Assembly: GCF_000178155.2 (NCBI RefSeq)
Contig: NZ_ADKM02000040.1
Location: 45,106 to 109,105 of the forward strand
Direction: 5' to 3'
DNA: 64,000 nt
Origin: Hominimerdicola alba 8
Lineage (GTDB): Bacteria > Bacillota > Clostridia > Oscillospirales > Ruminococcaceae
Position numbers and translations under genes: made by a program. Shown here piece by piece: positions 43,589-51,553 of the stretch. Each line of letters opens with the position of its first letter. Position 1 is the first letter of the stretch. The notes under the pieces were generated by a model. That model was given only the letters and a program-made list of their open reading frames with translations. It did not search any database and was not told where the DNA came from.

Positions 43589-44302
43589 ATGAAAATCGCG
43601 ATCTGTGATGATCAGATGATCATCCACACAGAACTGAAAAAGCATCTGGAAAATTATGCAAAAAAGAGAAACCTTATAATGATCTACAATGATTATACCA
43701 ACGGACTTGACCTTATAGGCAGTCAGAACGAGTATGATATTATTTTTATGGATCATCAGATGGCAGAGATAAGCGGTCTTGAAACTGCAAGGCAGATAAG
43801 AAAGAAAAACATCAAGACTGCCATTATATTCCTGACCAGCTTTCCGGATATTGTTTTTGATACCTTTGAAGTCAATGCCTACAGGTTTTTAGTAAAGCCG
43901 ATAGACGAAAAAAAGCTGGAGTCTGCGCTGGATTCATTCCTTGCGGACAATGACGAGTCGAACTTTATACTTATAAAGACCGATGACAGCAGTAAGAAGA
44001 TAAATATAAACGACATAATATACATCGAGGCATCTGACAAATACTGCCACATAAGGACGAATGAGGGTACTGTACTTTTTAAAAAGACTTTGTCCGAGAT
44101 AGAAAAAATGCTTCCCGAAGACAAATTTTTCCGATGCCACAGGACATATCTTGCAGGACTGCGGCATATAGTTTCGCACACATCTACGGATATACTTTTC
44201 GACAATAAGGAAAGAGCACTTATCAGCAGGATAAAACTCACGCCGTTCAAAAAAGCCTTCACCGACTATATCAAGAGATATAATTTACGGAAGGGGCTGT
44301 GA
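43589..44302 (+). CDS. LytTR-family response regulator (second system)
   Basis: A 237-residue AgrA-like regulator: receiver domain with DD at 7-8, phospho-acceptor D55 in FMDHQM and Lys in LVKPI; LytTR domain at about 135-232 (FFRCHRTYLAGL). AAGGGAG lies seven bases before the ATG. Predicted to bind the 21-bp-spaced boxes found at three promoters in 43.4-47.8 kb. The kinase gene follows directly. Confidence 0.93.
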   Translation: MKIAICDDQMIIHTELKKHLENYAKKRNLIMIYNDYTNGLDLIGSQNEYDIIFMDHQMAEISGLETARQIRKKNIKTAIIFLTSFPDIVFDTFEVNAYRFLVKPIDEKKLESALDSFLADNDESNFILIKTDDSSKKININDIIYIEASDKYCHIRTNEGTVLFKKTLSEIEKMLPEDKFFRCHRTYLAGLRHIVSHTSTDILFDNKERALISRIKLTPFKKAFTDYIKRYNLRKGL

Positions 44303-44304
44303 CG

Positions 44305-45603
44305 ATGACTATCACTTCTTATTTAGTACTGCTCACCAACATCACAGAGCAGTTCCTTATAGTCAGGCTGTCAAAAACAGTATGCAGTTTCAAGGCATCA
44401 CGCATCAGATATCTGGGTTATTTTGTTCTTATACTCACCCTGCTTCCCGCACCTTTACTTATGAACAAGCCTGATTTCTGTCCGGGAGAATTGCTGCTGG
44501 CACTGCAATTATTTTATTTTTTCGGACGATTGGCTGCATACAGTATCATATTCAGTGAGATAAGTCTGAGAGTACTGTATATTTTTCTGCAAACCATGTC
44601 GCCGCCGCAGATATATATGAATATCTGCATGGCATTTATCGATGATTACGAACTTTGCAATCTGCTGTCATTTATCATCGATTCGGTCATCATAGCGTGC
44701 ATACTTATATATCTTAAAAGCAAAAAGATGGAACTGGTCGTGCGCAAGGTCATTGAATCTTTACCGAAAAAAATATACATTAACGTTCTTCTTATATCGT
44801 ATATAGCGGCAGTGTTCGTTATGGGCGAAAACAAGCCCGATCACGAACTGTATTACAAGAGATACATACTGCCGTCAATGATAGGTCTGGTGATCTTTGC
44901 TTTTTCCATCATAAAGATAAGCATATCCGAAGCAGAAAAAAAGACCACCATAGACATGCTTTCAAAGCAGGTGGAGAACGAAGTAAAGTACTACGAAAAG
45001 ATAAACAGCATCTATGGCGAATTCAGAAGTTTCCGACATGATTTCAAAAATCACATGATCTGTCTTGGAAGCCTTATCGAGGCGAATGAAAAAGACAAGG
45101 CGCTGGATTATATAACTGAGATAGAAAACCTTTCATCTGTTGAGAAAAAGCAGTTCAATACAGGAAATATAATCATTGACGCATTGCTGAATGATAAAAA
45201 TGACAGAGCCGCAACGGTAAATTCCGTCATACTCTTTAAGGGCATGGTACCTACGACAGGCATAAGCAATGTTGACCTTTGTATAATAATGGCAAACGCT
45301 ATCGACAATGCAATAGAAGCCTGCGGCAAAGACACTTCCGATGACCGCAAAGAAATAAATATCGAAGCTGACTTTCAACAGGGATACTTCTTCTTTAATA
45401 TCGCAAATCCGATATTTGAGGCTGTGTCGATAAAAAGCAACAATACTATAGCAACTTCAAAGAGCGACAAAGAACATCACGGTTTCGGTGTATCCAACAT
45501 TCTGCGGACAGTAAGAAAATACGACGGCGAAGCAGAAATGTCAGCAGACAGCGGGAAATTCACACTTGACATTCAGCTTATGCTGAGGGCGGAAGAGGTG
45601 TAA
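44305..45603 (+). CDS. GHKL sensor histidine kinase (AgrC-like, second system)
   Basis: A 432-residue kinase with about six membrane segments in residues 1-205, a coiled stretch, and the H-box SFRHDFKNHM with His at about 246. GHKL ATPase blocks are MANAIDNAIEAC and HGFGVSNI. The ATG at 44305 has AGGGG eight bases upstream; a GTG two codons earlier overlaps the regulator stop. Likely receptor for a peptide made nearby. Confidence 0.92.
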   Translation: MTITSYLVLLTNITEQFLIVRLSKTVCSFKASRIRYLGYFVLILTLLPAPLLMNKPDFCPGELLLALQLFYFFGRLAAYSIIFSEISLRVLYIFLQTMSPPQIYMNICMAFIDDYELCNLLSFIIDSVIIACILIYLKSKKMELVVRKVIESLPKKIYINVLLISYIAAVFVMGENKPDHELYYKRYILPSMIGLVIFAFSIIKISISEAEKKTTIDMLSKQVENEVKYYEKINSIYGEFRSFRHDFKNHMICLGSLIEANEKDKALDYITEIENLSSVEKKQFNTGNIIIDALLNDKNDRAATVNSVILFKGMVPTTGISNVDLCIIMANAIDNAIEACGKDTSDDRKEINIEADFQQGYFFFNIANPIFEAVSIKSNNTIATSKSDKEHHGFGVSNILRTVRKYDGEAEMSADSGKFTLDIQLMLRAEEV

Positions 45604-45608
45604 ATACC

Positions 45609-45675
45609 GTTCACTTCGATTTTAATACCATTCACTCCGCAACAGATGACAGCACCATACATTCTGTGATATGAT
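45609..45675 (+). promoter_or_regulatory. LytTR-type promoter of the GyrI-like gene
   Basis: GTTCACTTC (45609-45617) and ATTCACTCC (45630-45638), 21 bp apart, then 31 bases to TATGAT (45670-45675). Same geometry as the peptide promoter. Confidence 0.75.
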
Positions 45676-45754
45676 CTATAAAAGAAATATGCCATGATCA
45701 TCTGTAACGACAGTCAGCTTTATATTTCTAATAGATTATGAACGGGTGAAAAGA

Positions 45755-46216
45755 TTGCAATACATACAACACATGAATGTATACGCTGAAAACCTGATAA
45801 CCTATCTTGCGAACACAAGAAAGGCGGATATACCGAAAGTGATACAGCATATCCATGATAATCTTTCGGTATTGGGTCACACAGCCAACGGCAGGTCTAT
45901 ATTTACATTCAAGGGAAATGACGGTTCCGATGAAATACAGTCTGCTGAGATACTGATACCTGTAAAGGGTGAGATAAGACCTTCGGAAAACTACGGCAAG
46001 AAGCCTGTATTCCGTCTGGTAAACGCGGTCATGACAAGACACGAGGGAAGCATCGCGGATATTTCGGGAACAGAAACAGCCCTGAAAGATTATATCAAAA
46101 AAAATAATTATGAGCCTATAACGGGCGTTTATTATGTAGTGGTACGAAACGGCGATAAATTCGGCTCGGATTGTGTTCTTGAAGTATATATAGGTGTAAA
46201 CTACAACTCTCTGTAG
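45755..46216 (+). CDS. GyrI-like effector-binding-domain protein
   Basis: About 153 residues from TTG at 45755 (GGGTG six bases upstream); a GTG at 45746 is the alternative. The layout fits the GyrI-like/SOUL ligand-binding fold: AEILIPVKGEI strand, LVNAVMTRHEGSI, a helix ALKDYIKKNNYEP and a final YYVVVRNG...VLEVYIGV. No DNA-binding domain. Such stand-alone domains bind small hydrophobic molecules or act as hydrolases or immunity-like proteins. Located after the kinase and under a LytTR-type promoter, it may be part of the response. Confidence 0.6.
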   Translation: MQYIQHMNVYAENLITYLANTRKADIPKVIQHIHDNLSVLGHTANGRSIFTFKGNDGSDEIQSAEILIPVKGEIRPSENYGKKPVFRLVNAVMTRHEGSIADISGTETALKDYIKKNNYEPITGVYYVVVRNGDKFGSDCVLEVYIGVNYNSL

Positions 46217-46251
46217 ACGGCGGTGCGTGTAATGCGCACTGCCGTTTTTTT
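46217..46251 (+). terminator. Intrinsic terminator after the GyrI-like gene
   Basis: ACGGC-GTGCG / GCGCAC-GCCGT stem with seven T residues. Confidence 0.9.
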
Positions 46252-46256
46252 ATTAT

Positions 46257-46383
46257 CGTGGTTATCACGCTGACACACCACAAAAACGGCGGTTTTACAG
46301 AACTTAAGGTGGCTGGCGTATGGTGCTCAATTATCCTTTTGTTTACAGCATTTTCAGCCGGTGTGCTAAAGGGATAGTCATAT
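46257..46383 (-). repeat. ~115-bp dispersed element, copy 2 (reversed)
   Basis: Reverse orientation of the element at 26105, with about 15 extra bases (GGTGCTCAATTATCC) inside. Separates the GyrI-like gene from the bacteriocin-like gene. Confidence 0.85.
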
Positions 46384-46497
46384 TTATTATATCAGCATCG
46401 GGATATAGTGCAGAAACAAATATAAGGCAGGCACTCTGTTTTTAAGTGCCTGCCTTTTGTTTGCATTATATATTCACAGTATCAGGTGTCGTTGATA

Positions 46498-47502
46498 TCA
46501 CCTATGATAGTTTTTGAAAGTAGCGATATTGTTATTGCCTGTTCTTTCATCACCGAACCAGTGACCATTTGAATAATTGCTGGTGGTACGAACATCGAGG
46601 TGGATAGCTCCGCCATTCATCAAACCGATGCCTGTAAAGCCGATCTGCTCTGCTGCCCATGCGGTAGTTTCACAGGGGATAACATTGCCGTTTTTATCGT
46701 AGCAAACAACATCTGCCGCAAGTCCGAGAGTATGTGCGTCAGTTCTGTAACCGCCTACTGCAACGGAACAATCAGGATCGCGGTAGCCCGAGTTAACGAT
46801 GATCTTTGAACAATTCAGCTTGCTGTAGAGTGCTTCCAGCTTGTCTATGAGGTTAGGGTCGATAGCGTGGGTCTTGCCGCAGCGCTTGCACGCAAATTCA
46901 CTTGAGTGGAAATGTGCAGAAAGCTGACCGTCTGCCGGCTTATCTATGATCGGTCCCTGATTGATGCTGTAGCCGTGATTATAAGTGCTTGACCATGTGG
47001 TAGAGCCTGTATTTCTGGAAACTACTCTTATCACACCTGAATTGCTGAATGTGAGATAAGCGTTCTTCTTGCCGTTGGTCCTGGTATTCCAGATAGCTTT
47101 TCCGTCGGATCTATAGATAACAAAGTTACCATCGCCCTGAAGTATGCACTTCTTACCGTTTCTCTTCTCTGTCTGAGAACTCCATGTAGGTGAATATGCC
47201 TTGCCTGTAGAGGGGTTGTAATGATATACAACGAGGTTGCCGTCGCCCTGGAATACAAGCACATACAGCTTGTTGGGCGATATGTAGAACTTACCCTGTA
47301 CCAGTTCGACATTACCGTTTCTTGCATCAATAATAGTGCTTGCATCGTTGGATGCCGCATCTGCAACTATCGCATTGCCGAATATAACATTGCTTATTGT
47401 GCTGTTTCCCAGAGCGCCCGCAGAAACAGAGAGCATGCAGCCTGCTGCTGTCAGGGTGGTGATAACTTTCTTGGTTGTCCTTGTAAATGTTGTGTTTTTC
47501 AT
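46498..47502 (-). CDS. Albusin B-like bacteriocin: B-lectin plus M15 peptidase
   Basis: A 334-residue secreted protein. The signal peptide ends near residue 48 (VADAAS). A bulb-type (monocot mannose-binding) lectin domain at about 60-170 has two QGDGN(L/F)V(V/I)Y motifs. The C-terminal half is a peptidase M15-type domain: HFHSSEFACKRCG, NSGYRDPDCS, DAHTLGLAADV and AIHLDVR, giving the His/Asp/His zinc site. This order matches my recollection of albusin B of R. albus 7, and the mature size of about 31 kDa agrees with its 32 kDa. Likely action: binding target-cell glycans and cutting peptidoglycan peptides. AAAGGA precedes the ATG; a LytTR-type promoter lies upstream. No dedicated immunity gene is evident. 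Confidence 0.78.
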   Translation of the reverse strand: MKNTTFTRTTKKVITTLTAAGCMLSVSAGALGNSTISNVIFGNAIVADAASNDASTIIDARNGNVELVQGKFYISPNKLYVLVFQGDGNLVVYHYNPSTGKAYSPTWSSQTEKRNGKKCILQGDGNFVIYRSDGKAIWNTRTNGKKNAYLTFSNSGVIRVVSRNTGSTTWSSTYNHGYSINQGPIIDKPADGQLSAHFHSSEFACKRCGKTHAIDPNLIDKLEALYSKLNCSKIIVNSGYRDPDCSVAVGGYRTDAHTLGLAADVVCYDKNGNVIPCETTAWAAEQIGFTGIGLMNGGAIHLDVRTTSNYSNGHWFGDERTGNNNIATFKNYHR

Positions 47503-47683
47503 TTTGTTTATTCCTTTCAGATATAGATTATTTCAGACTAAGACCGTAATGAAACCAAAAATGCGTTGACTTTGAAATATCAGACCGAACTTTTCCACTG
47601 TGTACGACAGTGTTTCATCCGTATCAGCTGCGCAGCAAGTACAGCATTTTGTTTGTTTCATTCCGTTGTTTGACTGTACTTGA

Positions 47684-47749
47684 AGTATAGCACAGGTACT
47701 CGAAAAAATCATTCATATCAGAGTCAGCAGTCATAAAATCGGAGTGAAC
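47684..47749 (-). promoter_or_regulatory. LytTR-type promoter of the bacteriocin-like gene
   Basis: On the minus strand GTTCACTCC (47741-47749) and a weaker GCTGACTCT (47720-47728), 21 bp apart, then exactly 30 bases to TATACT (47684-47689). This reproduces the geometry of the promoters at 43404 and 45609. The leader to the ATG is about 175 nt. Confidence 0.6.
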
Positions 47750-47838
47750 GTAGATAGATCTGCTCAATGAAACATTATAAAAGTACTGCATAAAACGACC
47801 ACAAACGGCTATGTTGAGCCAAAGCAGCACAGTTACAG

Positions 47839-48087
47839 CTATCGAACGTTTAATGACAATATTTCGTTATCAGTAATGCAGTATGAAAGAGAAGTATCGA
47901 TAAAATGTCCGAAAATATACCGGTCACTGCCATCTTTCAGTGCTAATATGCCATTGATGTATTTATCCTGAATGGCGGTGATAATTGTATTCATTTCGCC
48001 ATCTGCATACACTTCGATATTATTTTTAAAACTTGTCTGAGATATAAAGAAAACCGTGCAGGAGTGGGTGTTCCCTACACGGTTCAT
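47839..48087 (-). pseudogene. Possible small or decayed reading frame
   Basis: An 82-codon frame, protein-like in its second half (ITAIQDKYINGILALKDG; YIFGHFIDTSL). Its nominal start lies inside a terminator hairpin and has no ribosome binding site; an internal ATG begins MNTIITAI with only a weak site. Either a remnant or chance. Apart from this, the LytTR-type promoter and the hairpin, 47503-48242 holds no gene. Confidence 0.25.
48052..48084. terminator. Terminator hairpin, probably for the GIY-YIG gene
   Basis: AACCGTG / CACGGTT with inner AGG/CCT pairing; on the minus strand followed by TTCTTTAT. It lies 160 bases past the GIY-YIG stop. Confidence 0.7.
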
Positions 48088-48242
48088 TTTATGTATGCGC
48101 GAGTATACAAAACGGTCATAGATAGATGATGTATTCTTTAGATTTTATCGATCATATCTTGCAGAAGTGAATTTTGCCGGACAGTCGAAAAAACATGTTT
48201 TTATTTCAGTAAGTGATCTCAAAAGACATAAGTTGTCAGTTC

Positions 48243-49094
48243 CTAGTTATCATTCATACCAAACTTCATGCTTAACAATCTGGATTTCCATTTGTTTTCA
48301 ATTCTAACTGCTTCTTCGGGAATTATCGTTTTTGGCAGTATTTGTAGGATAGAAAACTGGAAAGCATGATACCTTTCGGGGTAGTTACAGATAAGCTCTT
48401 TCATCTTTTTATTGTGTCCGTGGTGTGAGTTTACATAGCAGCACCATCTGCCGAATAAGCCGTCTTCACCATAAGCTGAGCCGACATATTGTTTTCCGGT
48501 TTCTGTATCAACTATAAGATATATAGCATTTACAGATTTGAGTGCAACATGCCATGCTTCGTAGATCTCTTTGTTATCCACAATCTCTTTAAGTTGGTCA
48601 TAGGAAAGCAGTACCTCTTCATATCCCATAAATACTTTTTTCTCGTCTGGCATTATTGAGATGATAGGTTTTTCCGTCGTTCCTTTTTGATCCCACTTAC
48701 GAGTAGAAGGACCCCAGTCTATGGTCAGTTTGCCCTCGTATTCTTTTAATATGTCTAATCTTGTAAGCTCATATACCGCTCCTTCCCCTGTATATCCGCT
48801 GGCTTCTTCCTCGGTGCTGCCTTCGGGTATCATATCAGGCGTATCGGAAACATAATCTCCGACTTTATAAACTGTATAAAGCTGAGCTAAGGTACCTTTG
48901 CCGCTTATAAATACAGCCCAGTAATCATAGCCTTTGCTAAAATCTTTTCTTTGATGACGAGTATACTCATAGATCATATTTCTTTCTGCTAATTTTTTGA
49001 AATTATTATGAGAATACGCATGACGAATTAATTTGACTTTTTTAGGGTCTAACCCGACTTTTTTCAGAATATCAGAAAAATATAATATTGCCAT
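48243..49094 (-). CDS. GIY-YIG nuclease-domain protein
   Basis: A 283-residue cytosolic protein. The C-terminal ~100 residues carry the GIY-YIG fold: AIYLIVDTETGKQYVGSAYGEDGLFGRW with the two Tyr motifs and a conserved Arg, and a Glu in RIENKWKSRLL. The N-terminal ~180 residues are unrecognised (FSDILKKVGLDPKKVKLIRHAY...RKDFSKGYDYWAVF). This arrangement is seen in putative nucleases of mobile or defence-related context; the role is unknown. ATG at 49094 follows AAGGTG. Confidence 0.8.
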   Translation of the reverse strand: MAILYFSDILKKVGLDPKKVKLIRHAYSHNNFKKLAERNMIYEYTRHQRKDFSKGYDYWAVFISGKGTLAQLYTVYKVGDYVSDTPDMIPEGSTEEEASGYTGEGAVYELTRLDILKEYEGKLTIDWGPSTRKWDQKGTTEKPIISIMPDEKKVFMGYEEVLLSYDQLKEIVDNKEIYEAWHVALKSVNAIYLIVDTETGKQYVGSAYGEDGLFGRWCCYVNSHHGHNKKMKELICNYPERYHAFQFSILQILPKTIIPEEAVRIENKWKSRLLSMKFGMNDN

Positions 49095-49216
49095 TTTATT
49101 CACACCTTAAAATCACTAGAACGTTTTGCCTTTCTTTTTAAGTATTACATTATTGAAACGATGCTCTGACAGGATCTTTGTGTTTGAGAAATTTCATGAG
49201 TATTGATCATCTATTG

Positions 49217-50794
49217 TTAATACTGTTCCGATAATACAGTTTTCATCAGATCCAGATCATTATCATTCAGCATGCCATCATTGTTTAGATCAGCAGCTTT
49301 ACTATCTGCAAGGTAAGTATCAGACGGGGAAATAAGCCATTTTTGCAGCAGAATAACATCTGAAATATTTAATTTGCCATCTCCATTGACATCTCCCTGT
49401 AAACAATGGGCGGTACCGTAACAGCGTTCTGCCGCTTTGTTTGCATAGCATGCAGCCATCATCAGAGGTGCCACACCCTTTGCTTCATTGACCTGATAGT
49501 TCTTTGTAAGGTAACTTTCCGCTGTAGTGCCCACACCCGAAGAAATGTATATGCCTTGCAGTCCTTCACTGTCAAGACGCTCACGAACTATCCCATTGAA
49601 TGCCCGAAGTCCTGCTTCACAGTAGGTCTGTTCTATATGACCCTCTGAATAAGATCTGAGCATAGCGTATGCCATCAGTGCAGAGCCTGATGTTTCAGGA
49701 AGATTGGATACTTTTGAACCTTTCAGCGTCAAGTCATGGTCAATGACATTGTTCCACATTCCGTTTTCGGGATCCTGATACTTCAGCATACCGTCAAAGA
49801 GCTGTTTTTCAATGGCAATGAGTTTGTTCCTTTCTGTATCAAAACGCTCAGGAAGCATACCAATAACATCTGCAAGCGCAGCTGCATACCAGCCGACCGC
49901 CCTCAGCCAGAACTGACCGTTCACGCCCGCCGAAGGTCCCCAGCCGTGATTATAAAGACCTGTTTTCTCGTCATAGAGGTTTTCTCCGATCCAGCACATT
50001 CTTGCAACTACATCGGAATATAATCCATCAGCTGTGATACCTGTTTCTGTGACGTCAATAGTACCGTCTTCTATGGCATTTGCAAATTCCATGAAAAACG
50101 GCTGCGCCATATAGAGCCCGTCGAGGGCAACAGGATAGGTGCTCCAACCGCTGTTTGAACTGCCGTACTTATGCTTGAAATTACCGTCTGTGCCTTCGAC
50201 TGTTGGGTATTCGACAGTCATCAGATCATAGACATACATGATAAGCTGAGTGTATTTTTCACGTTCTGCTTCCGTTGGAACATCGCTTTTGAGCAGATCA
50301 AAGAGAGCACGCACAGGCGGGATCGAGTCCAGCTCAGTTTCTCTGTAATAATTGCTGCTGTTCCCTGTCGTATCTACAGCAGCTACCTTATCAATGTAGC
50401 TGATATTTGCATCATAGAAGCTGTTCACGGCTTTATAATAGCTTACATCAGATGTAAAGCAGTCATCCATCATCAGATAAGCATCCATCATGATGCCGTT
50501 ATAGTACGTCCAGCTTCGTTTTTTCTTCTCTGTATCCCAAGAGAAACCGCCTTTTCGACTACTGAAGTATTCAAGGTTCTTATCATACAGCGCAGCAGCA
50601 AGTTTTTGTACCTGTAGAGTGCTTTGTCTTGTGCCATCAAGTGAGATGTCAGCTGACAGATAATCAGTCATTGTTCCGCTGCTTTCCGCTGCATTTACAC
50701 TGACAGCAGACGAATAACCATTCATGCTGCTGAGCATAACTGTCATACACAGCATGGCTGCAATACTTCTGTATCGTTTCAGATATCTTTTCAT
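49217..50794 (-). CDS. Secreted GH105/GH88-type hydrolase with dockerin
   Basis: A 525-residue exported enzyme. Signal peptide to about residue 35. The (alpha/alpha)6 catalytic domain (about 60-450) fits GH105 unsaturated rhamnogalacturonyl hydrolases: WTYYNGIMMDAYL, HGWGPSAGVNGQFWLRAVGWYAAAL, and PETSGSALMAYAMLR. The C-terminal ~65 residues form a type I dockerin with two calcium loops (GDVNGDGKLNISDV; ADLNNDGMLNDNDL), which would dock the enzyme to a cohesin. It would degrade products of pectin lyases. Start chosen at 50794, with GGAGA about 11 bases upstream; two earlier Met codons lack spacing. The promoter overlaps a 33-bp palindrome. Confidence 0.88.
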   Translation of the reverse strand: MKRYLKRYRSIAAMLCMTVMLSSMNGYSSAVSVNAAESSGTMTDYLSADISLDGTRQSTLQVQKLAAALYDKNLEYFSSRKGGFSWDTEKKKRSWTYYNGIMMDAYLMMDDCFTSDVSYYKAVNSFYDANISYIDKVAAVDTTGNSSNYYRETELDSIPPVRALFDLLKSDVPTEAEREKYTQLIMYVYDLMTVEYPTVEGTDGNFKHKYGSSNSGWSTYPVALDGLYMAQPFFMEFANAIEDGTIDVTETGITADGLYSDVVARMCWIGENLYDEKTGLYNHGWGPSAGVNGQFWLRAVGWYAAALADVIGMLPERFDTERNKLIAIEKQLFDGMLKYQDPENGMWNNVIDHDLTLKGSKVSNLPETSGSALMAYAMLRSYSEGHIEQTYCEAGLRAFNGIVRERLDSEGLQGIYISSGVGTTAESYLTKNYQVNEAKGVAPLMMAACYANKAAERCYGTAHCLQGDVNGDGKLNISDVILLQKWLISPSDTYLADSKAADLNNDGMLNDNDLDLMKTVLSEQY

Positions 50795-50830
50795 GATAAG
50801 TTTCATCTCCATACATTTTTATGTGATTTT

Positions 50831-50859
50831 AGTATAACATAAATAGCCATAAAATACAA
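50831..50859 (-). promoter_or_regulatory. Promoter of the dockerin-bearing hydrolase
   Basis: Minus strand TTGTAT, 17-bp spacer, TATACT. Confidence 0.75.
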
Positions 50860-50875
50860 TGTATTTTACGGCTAT
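50843..50875. promoter_or_regulatory. 33-bp near-perfect palindrome over the -35 region
   Basis: Arms of 16 bases (left ATAGCCATAAAATACA, right its complement with one mismatch) around a single A, covering the -35 and much of the spacer. Probable operator for a dimeric repressor or activator of the pectin-degrading enzyme. Confidence 0.7.
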
Positions 50876-50970
50876 CCTGTTCAGCGCAACTTTAGGCGGC
50901 AGTCCTGTGAAAATAATTGGTGTCGGTTTTGGAAAATGATCGGACGATCGACCTTTTTCATAAAAATGAA

Positions 50971-51085
50971 TATGACTATCCCTTTAGCACACCAGCTAAA
51001 AATGCGGTAAACAAAAAGATATACGCCAACCACTTTAAGTTCTGCTAGATCGATGTTTTTTGTGGTGTGTCAGCGGGATAACCAT
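50971..51085 (+). repeat. ~115-bp dispersed element, copy 3
   Basis: Same orientation and ends as copy 1 at 26105; the middle has diverged (GATCGATG in place of the CCGCCG region). Confidence 0.85.
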
Positions 51086-51152
51086 GAAAATGAATGATCT
51101 GCCATTCTCCGCGCAAACTATTCCCACAAATCTAAATAACGGAGGGAACAAA

Positions 51153-51230
51153 ATGAAAGCAACAGGGATAGTCAGGCGCATTGACGATTTCGGGAGGGCG
51201 AGCCGTGTAGCTTATAGCAATCCGCCTTAA
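51153..51230 (+). pseudogene. Truncated SpoVT/AbrB-type regulator fragment
   Basis: A good Shine-Dalgarno sequence (GGAGGG) and ATG open a frame reading MKATGIVRRIDDFGRASR, the N-terminal strand of SpoVT/AbrB swapped-hairpin proteins, where VVIPKEIR would be expected next. The frame instead runs into MITE copy D and stops. It is a remnant with an intact translation start. Confidence 0.7.
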
Positions 51231-51315
51231 AATTCAGACAAAATCCAGTCACAAAACCCATAAATCCCAGCTTTTGCGACTGGATCTTGTGAATTTAAAA
51301 AGTTGGATTGCTATA
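51213..51315 (+). repeat. 103-bp MITE-like element, copy D
   Basis: Inside the broken AbrB-type frame. Flanking bases AGCCGTG (left) and CACGGCT (right) extend the inverted repeat beyond the element. Confidence 0.9.
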
Positions 51316-51361
51316 AGTGCTGCACGGCTTGTAATTGTATTGCTGTAATTTATGTTCGTTG

Positions 51362-51390
51362 TTGACAAAACAAAACATTAATGATATAAT
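51362..51390 (+). promoter_or_regulatory. Promoter of the type III effector operon
   Basis: TTGACA, 17-bp spacer, TATAAT, 163 bases before the cas10 ATG. Confidence 0.88.
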
Positions 51391-51553
51391 AATAATTATG
51401 TAATATATATTAAATGATTTAGGCTGTGAAATATGGATGATCTGCCTCACAGAAAGCATAAGCAGTAGGGTATTGGTGAATGTTTTGCTTTTTTGTTGTG
51501 ATCACAGCTTTTGTATTACAGATCAATTTAATAAACAGAACGGAGTGATAAAA

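Noticed and set aside
47624..47830. 68-codon frame upstream of the bacteriocin-like gene
   Set aside because: No ribosome binding site, and it covers the promoter boxes and -10 that better explain this stretch.
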